NCBI GenBank assembly: GCA_964020155.1
Contig: OZ026546.1
Span: 2,199,400-2,263,399, forward strand
Origin: Chondrilla cf. caribensis
Lineage: Eukaryota > Porifera > Demospongiae > Chondrillida > Chondrillidae
Direction: 5' to 3'
DNA: 64,000 nt
The notes below the pieces were generated by a model. That model was not told the origin of the DNA. It saw only the letters and a program-made list of their open reading frames with translations, and made no database searches. The position numbers and the translations under genes were made by a program. Each line of letters opens with the position of its first letter. The stretch's first letter is position 1. Positions 36,055 through 49,400 of the stretch are shown piece after piece.

Positions 36055-39000
36055 AATTCTGGTGTAATTTTTTTTCATCTGTATATCACTATACAAAAAC
36101 TTATTTGCATGATAACACCCAACAATATTAATTGCATAACATAACATTGATGTGTGTATTATGGTGTGTTGCAATATCATACTGTAACTAAATATGTACA
36201 GTATTAGTACGTATGTCAACCTCTGCAGCAACACAATATTGGCTAAGGACTATGTAGTTACGAAATATGGACAAATATACACTGTATGCACATGGAGAGT
36301 TAAGTTTAACTAAAAGAGAGTAAAAGGGCCAGAATGGATTGCATGAACTAATGTTTCATCTACATGATCGGAAGTATCAAAGTGTGGACAGTAATGGAAA
36401 TGAAATTGATCCTAGTGTTCATTCCTATGTTAGCTCAACCAAATCTTTACTATGTGCTGATATATACAGCCTAGACCTCTCACATGTAGAAGACCTGAAA
36501 TCAGGCTGTTCTGTACCAAGTTGACTCTGACAGTATGTAAGTGCCTGATAATTATAAATGCTTCTACCAAGTTTGCACCAGGACTTGTGCAATCAAATGA
36601 CTGAGTGGTTCACATACGCAAAAGCGAATTGATGTCAAGACGAGAAATGAACACCTAGGAAATGATTATCATGTCAAGGTTCTGATGTAGAATGATATTC
36701 AGTATTTGGATAAGGATTAAGTAGCTGATTTACATTGTACTCTACATACCTTAAAGTGCAGCCTGTTACTTCAATATGGCTCACCACTTGTATACCAATC
36801 AATATTTTTTAAAGTTCCAAAATAATTTACATAGTAAAATAGTTATACTACAATCCATACACATTATAATAGTTTTATTATGCTACTTACTCACTAAATA
36901 ACCTGATTAACGAATATGAAATATTTTCTGGCAAAAACCAACCTCGTGATCACTTTCTACAGAAAAGAGAAATGTGTCAACTAGAAGATAATTTCATGTA
37001 GTTACAGGTAGGTAGGACTCTAACAAAGGAGTTGGTTTGGTATTAACTTGACACAAAGACTGGACTCTAACAAAGGAGTCATGCAACTTGGTTCCAGGCG
37101 TGGACTCTAATGAACGAGTCAACTTGAGACAATGAGTGCACTCCAACAAATTAAGGTCCCAAGTTGACCCCGCTACCACGGTGACTCCAATACGAGGACA
37201 ATCAACACAAAACAAAGGACTTAAAGGAGTCAACTTTGTAAAGTAGTGGAGAATATATTTTGGATAACGGATTGGATAGAACTGTAAAATAAAGTATGTA
37301 AGGCTACGTAGGTGTATATTGAACCAGGAAGAATACATTTGTGATTCAGTCATGTGCACTTCTCCAGATGATGCTATATTGGTTTTAATTTTTTAGGTTC
37401 GACCCGATACCATGTCATACTGTATTACATCATGTAAAGATACAAACATAACTGATCATCATAACAAAGTACGTGCTATGTAGCTAGGGTACATAATATT
37501 ATATTTGGCATAAAGTATATAGAACTACCAAGATGAAGTCCTAGATGTACTCATCAAGACTTGTTGACTTGTAGACTTGTAGACTTGACAAGACTTTAGC
37601 CACCACAGTATACAGAAAGCTCACTTAATTATACAAATGAATACCACGATTTCCAATCCAAATATCCCATTGCCCACAAGCTAGCCATAGTACAAACCTC
37701 AAACTATCGCGCTCAGAACCTACCCTTCACACCCATTACCTTCTCTGGAAAAAAAGAAAACTCCCAGGCCTTAAACTGATACCCCAGGTACTTAATCAAA
37801 CACCCACCCGGACCCACTCCCCAAACCAGACAAGACAACATCTCATCGAACACCACCTTGTCACCATCCCCTATGTAAAGAACACGTACCTCAGAAGCCA
37901 TTAGACGAATTCTTGCACCCTTACAGATCAAGACGACCTTCAAGCGAATCGACATCCTAAGAACACTTATAGTTCACCCCAAGAATCCCATCCCCAAAGA
38001 AAATAGAACAGGAATACTACACCAGATACCCTACAGTAGATCGATGCCACAAACATCTGCCCTGACTCAAGTTGACAAGTCCTCTGTTAATGAATAAGTC
38101 CGAAATTAGTCAAATTGACTGAATATACTACATCATTTACGGACAGTTCTTAATGTCTACTAGACCTATACGAATTTGTCATCGAAGACTCACCTTGAAT
38201 ATCCTGGAACTCCTCAAAGAAAAACACATTAAACGATTTTAAAAAATGTCTGAAAATAATATTCTAAAGCTTGAGCACTTCAATTCGTTGGTGTCACCAT
38301 TGATAACGCTAATGTACCTCCGCCAGGTCACAGTCACCGGTAAGACGCGTCAGCCATATTATTCTTACATTCATTACAATTCGCCCACTATTATAACCAT
38401 AGATCTATGTTATAACTATGCGCTATGGAGACACAGCACCTGAGCATAGTCTTGCCCTACAAAATAAACAATGAAAACAGTTGTTTCCATTTAAGGCATG
38501 GTATTAGCTATAGGAAACCAAACAGAATCCAAATAATAGCAGGATAAAGTATAGTTGTAAGAATTGGCCATTGTAGCCCATTGAAAGTTCTACTTTATTT
38601 TCAATTTCCATTCAAAATCATAACTGTTGTGAAGTAACGCTAAAAGTTGTATATTATATTATATCATATATTATGGTCTATATAGCATGTGACCATCAAG
38701 TCACCAAAAACATATTTGCTATATACCAGGTAGAGGTGTATTTCATTGTAAACCTGCAGCTGCTAATAGCAGGCTGAGTAAGGTTGCATAATACTATACA
38801 TATGCAACTCCCAATGTTTAAAGTACAGTGCTCCCAGCCATTATAATACCCCTCACTTTAGGGCCACCCTCATATTTTACCAATACAATTTGTACACAAA
38901 CTTCTGTACATGTATGGTTGAGTGGTGAAAGGGGTGTAAAAACAACTCAAACCATGCACTGTCTGATACAATGACTTCCTCAACTGTACAACATGTGGAG

Positions 39001-39282
39001 ACTCAATGAGCATGCATGGTTGTGCCGACACAATTATAAGGATCACATGATAATACCAATAATTCAATGCACAATAAAAACACAACTGATATCAATTAAC
39101 CTGCAACTAAGACACACAATAGCATTGAACATACTGTTTCCAGTATGTCACATTATATGCAATTTTTCTTGGCATGCCACCTTCAGCTCTCTTCATCCTC
39201 CATATACCATTGCGAATAACATTGAATTCGATGATCAGTTACATACTGAATCATATTTTCTTATGTAAACTGCCACCAAAAC
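36055..39282. other. 5' flank of gene B and 3' flank of relic F
   Basis: Bases 36055-38500 parallel 22551-24943. The minisatellite is at 37010-37250 and an 80-codon minus-strand frame is at 37713-37955. From about 38540 the sequence resembles the 3' flanks of genes B and C, so a new tandem unit begins there. No intact gene is seen. Confidence 0.55.
37713..37955 (-). CDS. unassigned 80-codon open frame in gene B flank
   Basis: Begins MSIRLKVVLICKGARIRLMA, later VLYIGDGDKVVFDEML. Its counterpart in the gene C flank (about 24360 down to 24180) keeps the first 35 residues closely, then is disrupted near GDGNKGG. There is no known domain and no signal peptide. It may be a fragment of a transposon or chance. 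Conservation does not exceed that of the surrounding DNA as far as I can see. Confidence 0.15.
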   Translation of the reverse strand: MSIRLKVVLICKGARIRLMASEVRVLYIGDGDKVVFDEMLSCLVWGVGPGGCLIKYLGYQFKAWEFSFFPEKVMGVKGRF

Positions 39283-39340
39283 TTAAGACACATTAGCTGA
39301 TTGATAAGCAGTCTCCATTTTGACACTATGAGTTCTTTTC
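39283..39340 (-). pseudogene. relic F: last part of a receptor tail exon
   Basis: The minus-strand translation RTHSVKMETAYQSANVS then TAA aligns with the ends of the gene D tail (RTDSVTMESSPAYQPLS) and of the gene B/C tails. No upstream exon with the YEDP motif or membrane span is found, and the flank to its left matches the 3' flank of B and C. It marks a lost member of the array between B and D. Confidence 0.55.
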
Positions 39341-40139
39341 AAGACATTTATACATGTAGTATACTAATACTATCATGTGCACTGCAGCCTTACTGAGATG
39401 GATAGTGAGTTGAAGCCCCCACTATTATATGTGTTCTCTTATTCCATGCAACACTACAATGTAATATCCAAATTTTGTGATAGTGCTTCTTTGCACTTAT
39501 TGCAGGCATCTAGGCATGCCTTCTTTCAGTAGAGTCAATCCTTTTGTACTTATTTAAACCCCAATGAAAAAGAATGACATTGTACAACAGAGTTCAGTAT
39601 ATTTTTTAGAAATTAGGCAATAATAGAGTTTGGAAACTATTGTTCAGAACCCTTTGTCATATGGGTAGTTAATAATAATTAACCTTCAGTCAATGTTGTG
39701 GCTTGTAAAGATCAATCCCCGACTATAGAAATACTAGTGGTTCCTAAAAGTTGTTTGTAAAAAAGGAAGCGATCTTAAAGGGGCTGCCTATGTATAATTT
39801 CAAGGTCGCTTTCACAGACCTTTTCAACAGGGCACATTTTATTTAAATATCACTGCGCATGCATCAAACTGATTCCTTTATGATGCTCATTGATTCCAAC
39901 ACTATAGAAGCTGCAACATGCATACATCAAACTACATGCAGAATGTTGTGCAGTGTTATTCATTCGGAAACCATTCATATGCATCACCAACTATAATTAC
40001 AAATAATATTATATTATATATTATATAATATAATATAGCTGAATTGCAATTGTCCACAAATAGGGGGCCGGGGTATAGATTCAGTGTGAAGTTGTTGAAA
40101 CATAAAGCAATATGATTATACGTATAATATTATGTTTAC

Positions 40140-40262
40140 CATGAGTTATGTTATATTATATATTATATTATTTATATTATATATTATATTATTTATATTA
40201 TATATTATATTATTTATATTATATATTATATTATTTATATATATTATATTATTAGTTATATG
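40140..40262. repeat. AT tandem repeat with palindromic unit
   Basis: About five copies of a 23-24-bp unit of the form tatattatattatttatatta, each self-complementary. A related ATAT palindrome lies just left (40005-40035). It is downstream of the stop of gene D. Confidence 0.9.
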
Positions 40263-40409
40263 ATTTTCTTATCAAGCTTTTTACTTATATATATATGTAG
40301 AATACGCATCTGACATTCCTCTTACAGGATTTATAATTAAATATAGAGTCATAATATGTATATTGTTCCATGAACAAATGATGCTGAAATTCAAGGTACA
40401 TTAATTAAA

Positions 40410-43400
40410 CTAAGACAAAGGCTGGTAGGCAGGAGATGACTCCATTGTGACACTGTCGGTTCTTTCAGGATAATAATAGTCACCTTTAGTAGCACACACT
40501 GAAGACACAGTCTGATAAGCAGGAGAAGACTGCATTTTAATGTTATTTTCTTCAGGATCTTCATAGATAACATCTCCAGCTACAACATTCTCATTTTCTT
40601 TCTTCTTGATACAAGGACAGGCTATAATCACAGAAAAACAACACAGTAATTTTGGCGGGCTCACCTGCTACGGCGAGTCGTTCGCATCTTCGCTGGTGAC
40701 AACAGAGGGTAGTTACTATAACGACGGTAAGTTTAAATTTGATCGTTGGACGGCAGACAACCTAATCGCCCGATAACCGGAAGTCACTGGGACGATAATT
40801 AAAAATGGCCATCATCCGCAAAGGAAAAACCGGAAATCGACGGTTCTCCTCATGGACAGTTAGACGGTCGATTTTAACCCATGGAGGACACTCCCCGAAC
40901 CGTACTTCATAATCCCTGAGAGTTTGGCGGCGCCCCGTGCAGTAGTTTTTGCCCGAATCGCGAACAAACAATTACAAATGAACTGAATTATATATATATA
41001 GATTACATCAAATATTGAATCTGATGTAAGGCTGATGCCATCTTTGCACATATTGTGGAAAATATGGTGATGAATGTGGTGATAGTTGGTTCACATATGC
41101 ATACTATTGTTTCGTATAAATGTATCATATTATGGAATGCAAAAATAGTTAAAGTATGTTATTACAATGAGAGCATATACTCATTATTGTACCCTTGTGT
41201 GTAATGTAGTGTGTACAGGGCGGTGATCAAACTTCAACCTTTACATTTCATTGTTTACATGTGGAAGTTCACGAGGCAAAACGCTTCTTGCATATACTGT
41301 AAACACCTGGGAACAAATTACACAGAATGACCACAATTAGGAACAACTATTCTCGTGGATGCCGGTAGACATATCTTGTTGTGTGCTGTAAGCAATAACC
41401 AAGCACCTTTACATACCTTTTACACCATGCTTTTTCTTCATACAAATGACAACCACAATAACAGTGACAACAAGGACCACCAGTATGATGACTGCAACAA
41501 TCGGCACCACAATGACAACTATGAAGAGAATATGCAAAAAAGCAAATAATACATTAAAGCACAACTAAACTGTTAAGAGGAATTATGAAGAATAAATGAT
41601 CTATCTGTACTGTTTCTAAAGTGTTTTGTTGCTGTAAAACTACCTAGTTGTGCTGCAATACAACTGGGCAGAATACAACTAAATTTGTGTCCTGGTATAT
41701 ACAATTTATACAGAGTTGCATCATAGTCCAATATAAAATATCACATGTGATAAAATTGTGTATTTACCTATTTCCTGCCTGGTTCTCACTCAATTAAATC
41801 TAACAACGGAACTTACTTGTTTGGTGACCTGTGCTGTTACATCTGACCTGTGCTGTACCACCTGTGCTAGCACACCTTTCACTTCAAACAACTTGTCAAC
41901 CACTCATGCACCAGGATACACGTAAGCATACATGAATAATTTATCCAAACAAAACAGCTACAGAGGACGCTGCCATTTCACAATTGGCCAATATCCGCAT
42001 ATAGGATAGTTATATTCAAATGCATGGTTTGCTCATTCCAGTTCATTAGTTAGTTGTCCATTACACATTCATTCCAACACAGGCTGTCAGACATGGTAAG
42101 TACATGCAGTAATTTAGTACAATGCAAACATACCAATAAGGAGTGCAGAAGGTGGAGTTGTAAATGGAGTTCCAGTTGAAGGTGAAGCTGCAGTAATGAC
42201 TGAAGACATTTTCATAACATAAATATTGAATAATTAAAATGTGACTAAATCCATAAAAGGTTTATGAATATACATATGTACACCAAAGGATAAGTTTAAT
42301 ACTGAAACAGAATGTGAATTTCCCCTTTTCAGAAAGTATGCATTGGAATTATACTCTGCTACACCTTCAAGAATGATGATATTAGTTGATGGATCTGGGA
42401 GAAGCCATTCAATTTAATTTATCACATGGAGCTATAGGCTGCAGTCCCCAACAGCTTTCAAAGAACCTCATATTAAAGCTGGTATTTGGTGATGACATTC
42501 TTCTCCATTTATTTTAGATTTACACTCCCATTTGAAACCCTTTGTATTACAAAATCACCCATCCCTTTCATGCAATACAATACAATTTATCATGTAAATT
42601 GAAAGTAGTAACACTTCCATTTTATTATACAACGAACACATAATATTATAGGCAGTTTGTATGCAGTGAATTCTGTCTGAACAAATTTGTCAGTTGTCTG
42701 TATTCCTAACCTAGATCATTACATATTCATGTGGTATGATACCTTACTCTCATTGTACACAACTGGCTCTTTCATACATTTTGATGAAAAATAAAGTGCA
42801 GGAGGGTTGAGCAACTTGTGTAATGATACATATCATCATTATTACTGTAGGCATGAACACATTTACTGTATGGAATGAAATGATGCGGTTGTGATTATTA
42901 GGCTTGATTAAACGATTGAAGAGATACATTCTATAACTATTATGGGGGAATGACACTGAAAATATGGCAGCCCTGTGCTATATGCCCATGGCGTTTTGCA
43001 AACTGTTGCTCTTAATGGATATTCATAGTATGTACCGATTCCTTCGAATGAAATTAGAACGACATGATTATGAACACAGCATGGCTGCTTTTTTGATGTT
43101 TCCAAAATAATAATAATTGCTATATTCGTTTGTATGTGATACCTGAACAGTTCTTCCGAACAAATTGCTCAGTGTCTACATTCCTAAGCTGGATTATTAC
43201 ATATTCATGGGGTTTACAAATATTATGTTCTCATGTATACAACTGGCCCTTTTATACACTTGGTGGTGATGGAAGTGGAAGGAGGGGATCATGTGTAATG
43301 CTAAATATTAATTATTAATAGAGCTATGTGAAGAAATGATGAGATTTTTATTAATTATTAGACTTGTTAAACAATTTGAAAATTACATTTTATCAGTAAA

Positions 43401-46400
43401 AGTGGGAATGACACTTAAAAATCCCAGCCCTGTATTGTACACATAGCATTATGGTGATTTCTTGCCAACAGTGGAGTTTATCCTACAAACAGTATGTGAA
43501 GGTTTTTTGGGCCAATGCTATAAACAAAAGACCGTTAAAAACCTCATAGAGATTTTTCACAATGTAAAGTATGTAGTGAAGTAACAAGATAGAGATGGTT
43601 TGGACAGGCAGACAGTTGGATGAGTAGATAATCAAAATATTACAATTTGACAACAACAACAAGAATTACATGTGCAATGTAATATGAAAGTAACTAAAGT
43701 ACCTCTGGTAGAGCTGTAGAGGATATAGTGTACAGTCACTTTGGCTTGATTGGTTACAATGGCAATGTTAAAATATGGTACATTTGTATAATCTCTCGTA
43801 CAGGAGACATTATGGCTGAACAATGAGTTGCTAGGTAAGTAATTGACAAATGATAACAATTACAAGCATCCGTTTGGATAATTAAGTGTTCGGAAAATTG
43901 AGACTTTGTATACAGGAAGGATTCTATATCATTGAAATCATAAATAATAAGGTACACAAGTAATTCGAGGAGGCTGCTACCCCTCACACTTGAATTATTT
44001 GGGCATCTTTTACAGGTTCAAGAGGACCTTCACCGGGGATGCTACATGTCAAGTCTTTATGCTCTAATTCCAGCCTGGTTTGTAATTTTCCGCATTTCAA
44101 TATTGGCTATTTTTTCCATGTAATACCATGGGGAGGGAAAATTTCGCAGAAGAAAATTTCACAAATTTGCACTGAAAATGCATTTTCGCAGTTTTAATTT
44201 CGCGACTTGTTGCCTGTGACTGTGTTTTCCACGTTTTCTCTGTTCATTGACATCATAGTCAGTAGTGGCTGATCACGTTGACAGTGGTAGTTTTGCGATT
44301 GGTAGGATCCTACGGCAGGAGAAACGTTTTTGATTCAAAGTGCCGCGAGAGAATATCACATCTATAAGGAGATCTGGGATGCTACAATTGGTGAAGAACT
44401 TCAGTGTTTGAGCGAGAGCGACAATGCAAACAATCGTTATGCAGTCGCTATGAAATGAAACGATGACATCGTGGGACACGTTCCTCGCAAAATTTCCAGG
44501 GTCTGTGCACTATTTTTAGAATGCAATGGCTTTATCATTTGTACGATTGCTGGTTCTAGAAGAAACTACAATAAAACGAAATCTGAAGTATAGAGTGTAT
44601 ATGCCAGCACTATATATATAATACAACCAGAATAAACGATATTGTGAAAATGCTCTCATGGTATATTTTGCATAAAACAAATTTTGGTACTTAAAATTTC
44701 GAGAATTAGAGCCATTTAAGAAAATAGCGAACATTTCTCTTCATGAAATTTTTCTGCCCTACAGTATAAAATATAATATAGTTGAAACTCTTTAGTAACA
44801 ATAATCGTTTATATTGAAAATGCATATAATGATGAATTTCCATTTACAACAAAAAAGAGACTGATTACATTGCTCTAGTTTTCCTTGTTTGTTTGATCAG
44901 TTATAAAGAATTACTCCTTAGTATGAGTGGAATGAAAAGAAATTCTCTCAGAAACTTTTGCCTCTTACCATACATTGAATCTAATAACCATGTACACAGT
45001 TTGCAGCTGTACAGTAGCTGTACAGCATGCACTGACTCTGCTGGGCCATACATAATTACAAATCACACAATGTAGTATATGGCACAGGAGAATGACATAT
45101 CAACTGCAGTAGTGGTACAATATCATAATTATTAGACTATAGAGGAAACATGAAAGTTAATTGCTACTGTACTTCTATTATTCAATCTCCACACAACACT
45201 TCAAGATTCAATCGATAACAGTACAGTGGCAAGTAATATTGTGGTCATATGTACATCTGACAGAAAATTTAACTATTACTGTCACACTTGTAGAAAATGA
45301 CTATTCATTCAACATTCTAAGGATGAAACTACTTCATTCACAATATTATATTATAAGAGACATAGTGAGATAGTTGATTACCAAAACATAGTATATACAC
45401 AAAGACGAAGATTAGATTGGTCAACAAGGGGGGGACCACAGCTCCACACAAAGTCTACGATAGAGTGCTTTTGAGATCCTGCCATTTCATCTATGTAGGT
45501 ATTCAAGTATATGCATATGTATGCCAATTTTTAGTCATCATACGTGTTATGCTAATTTTATCTCATACATACACACGTGAGAATGGTTTTACTAGCTTTT
45601 CCACTATAGTACAGCTACTCACCTTCCTTTTCACAAATGAAATAGTTAGATGACAATTGCAAGTTGTATCCATTAGGGCATGAACAGAAGTAACCTTCAA
45701 TAGTGTTAGTACAATTATGCGAACAGTTATTAGTGCTAGCATTGTTGCATTCATCAAAATCTAGAAGTGAACATTGTGAAAAAATATGATTATATGCACA
45801 TAAGTATGTACATTTCTAAAACATCGTAAGGAAAAGTAGCAAGTCTTAGTGCCATGACATTCTACTATGAATACACCATTGAATGTAACAATGTTATATG
45901 ATTGGATGATTACCACTAAACTTTGGGAAATTTTTGATTGAGGCTAGTGTCGACTAAAAAGGGTTGAAATTAGCATTTAACTTGCTATAACGTACACAGC
46001 AATTGTTTTACTGCCTTAAGATTACACATACAAAGGCCTTTAATATATGCCCATATTTTAAACCTGTAGAAATGATGTCAATAAAATGGCAATAAAAAGT
46101 GAAGAAACAAGAAATGGATGAATAGGCAGTCAAAATGAGCAAGCCATCCATCAGAATATAACATTATCCACTTTCTAACAGTAAAATGACTATTTAAAGT
46201 ATGGCTGTGTGTACTTCTAACAGAAGTTACCACTTTTAGTGACATATGTCTCAAATCAAGAATAACAATTTATTACACTTTCTTCAGGTAATAGTAGTTC
46301 ATTCACCAAATGATATTGTATATACATGAAGTATTACAGGTTGTCAGATTACGGGATATTGTACATATATACAAGGTTCAGGGTGCTTATCAACCTCATG

Positions 46401-49400
46401 ATGATATTCTGGAAAATCAACCATCCCTCCATACTTCGTATACTACATACCACCCACCATAGGATTTTTGTCCTATCTGAAGGGATTCCAGTGTGTGTGT
46501 ACCACAGGTGGAATTCAGTGATACATTTAATAATGTTAATATTATATGAACTATCAATTTACACTAGTTTTTGACTGATTTAATGCCATAGCACTTCATT
46601 TGATGTTTGCTGCATATAATATGATTGAGTTTCATGACAATTGACAGAGTTTTAATGGCAATTAATGGATTCGTATACTGTACTCTCCGTAATTTTCACG
46701 GGATCAATATTTCACAAATAAACAATTAAAGTTCACGTTTTCATTTTCATGAATGGACATAGCTTATTTTAAAATATAATATATACATTATAATAAGTAT
46801 AAAATAGGAAGAAGATGGCATTTGAATTGTTTGATTCGTTGAGAGTATCCACTGCAGTTATCTGCTATATCACCAAATATGGATCCGCTTGTACTTGATA
46901 TAGAATGTAAATGAAAATGTCTCACAGAATGTCAGTCTCAGATTTTAGTGTCTTGTCCACCTCCACTATTGAGGAGAGACTGGAGAGTGAACAGGTTGTG
47001 TTATGTCTTAATATATGTCATGAATAATTTTTATGTTACTGAGTATTCTTGCAAATCATTGAATGAATTGGTAGAGAATTACCCCAAATACGAAGCATCA
47101 GTAGGAATGGAAATACAGTTAATCACAATTAAAAATCTGATGATTTGATCAGGATATGCATCAAATCAACTGAGAAGAGCCAATTGATAAATACGTACTA
47201 TGTTTATTGCTAGCAAAGGATTATGTGCACCGAGAGTGGAATTGGGATCCTAATTGGGTCCACAAGCATTCTAACAGAGGATGTTTTTGAGACCCCCAGT
47301 ATTCTATTTGTGCATTTGTAGTGATAATAGAGGCAAACATGTTACAATACTAATTATCCTATTTTGGGCTGTATGTGCTAATAGTTTTACTAGCTTTTCA
47401 CTACAGTACAGAAACTGACCTTCCTTATCACAAGTGAAATTGTTAGATGACAAGTTGTAACCATTAGGACATGAACAGACGTAACCTCCAATAGTGTTAG
47501 TACAATTATGTGAGCAGTTATTAGTGTTAGCAGAGTTGCATTCATGAACATTGCGAAAAATATGATAGTGTATGTGTACAGGTACATATGTACATGTGTA
47601 TATGTAGGTATACATATGTACATATATTCATATAATGCAGAAGAAAGAATCTAAGTACCATATTCAATGCATACATGGATCTCCTAGATACTAATCAGGT
47701 CTAGAAAAAAACTTTGATTTGCATTCTCAGAAGTTCCATAGCTCTGTAGCATATAGAATATGAGTACAAAGAATTGGACCAATAGTATTGACATCTCCTG
47801 CATGAAACACATTATAATACACACATTCTCAATGTTTTGTATCACAATTACAATGGCAATACTAGTTCAATTAATGATATAATATTATAAGTGAGACCAT
47901 ATCATGTTTGAAGGATTTTTATAATGTGGTAACGAGAAATTGGTAACGTGATTTATAATAATAATGGCAACGTGAAAGGGAAAGGGAATAAGAAGTGACT
48001 TCATGAGATTCAGTTTTGAAGAAAAACATTCTATGATTAGGGAGGAAACTAATTATGAATAGACACTCTATTGATAACTCTTCATGTCAGAAACAGAGGA
48101 AATGGGCACAAAATATTTCCTACACTTTTCATAAGGCCAAAGATGGGTACCAAAACAGCTGCAGATGTTTCATTTTCAGCTGTTTCGACAAATCCATTTG
48201 TGGTGGTTTTGTTCTCTACTGGAGTGGTGAGATCATATTATCGTATTAGTTTCCACTCAAATCATTCAGTACTTTGATGGAATACATTCAAATCAACAGG
48301 TTTTATTCTTATCCATCTTTTCACAAGTCTCTATATTGTTTTCATTTCAACTTCTGGTATGTTACACTCGATATACATGGAAATACATATGTACGTATGT
48401 GTTCCTACACATAACTGCAATTGATGAAGATATAATTTAGATTACTGTTTATTATCATCCCATTTCATTTTCATTTCGAATTCCGGCATGTAACGCTCGT
48501 CTGATATTATATATTATATATGTATACATATAATATGTGCTCCTACACATAACTACAACAAAGAATTTATATTATAATTTATATTGTGTGAAGTAAGATG
48601 GCCAATTTCAAATGCCGGCAATCAAAAATTGGGGTAGAATTCGTGCGCTGAAGCTCCGCCAAACGTATTAACTTCAGCAAAGGTCCTTCTGAACCTAAGA
48701 AAGATGCCCAAGTAATTTAAGCACGGGGCAGCAGTCCCACAAGTTTTTGAACTCGAATTACTTGTTCTTCCAAAGACAAATTAAATTAGTACACAGATGC
48801 GTTCAGATGCATAATGGAATGTGAACTTTATTTTGGCTTCTACCATATAATTTTGCATTGCGCAATATGAAGTAAGTGTATCTTGGTGTAAACAGGTTTT
48901 TTCTATATTAAAACATATTTCTTCAATCAACCATAGATTGCAGTCCTTTTTCTATTCTAATGCAATGTCACATATATTTGTATATCATGAGGAACCACAC
49001 CTATCTTAGGGTAATTTTACGTATATGTGGTTTATCCTTGAAAGATATCACATCACACTTGCTGCCAACCAAAGAACATGACAGCTAGTCAACATGTTAT
49101 TTGGAGGGTATGTTATGATGCTGCTGGTGTTGGGTACAACTTGTCCAGAACCACTGACATGTTCTAGTGAACAGATTGCAGACAGCACCATGAAACCAAC
49201 TCCGGGGTTAAAATGGGTTTACATTCCTTCAGAGGTTAGGAGGTTCTTTAAAAATCTGCTTTGTAGCATTTTGAAAGCAATTCAAAACCAAAATTCCATG
49301 AAAACATCAAACACACATCTCCTTATTGGCAAGGAAGGATATCTACAACACCATCTGAAGATACCAAAGACACTTAAACGAGAAGCTACTAGAACTAATC

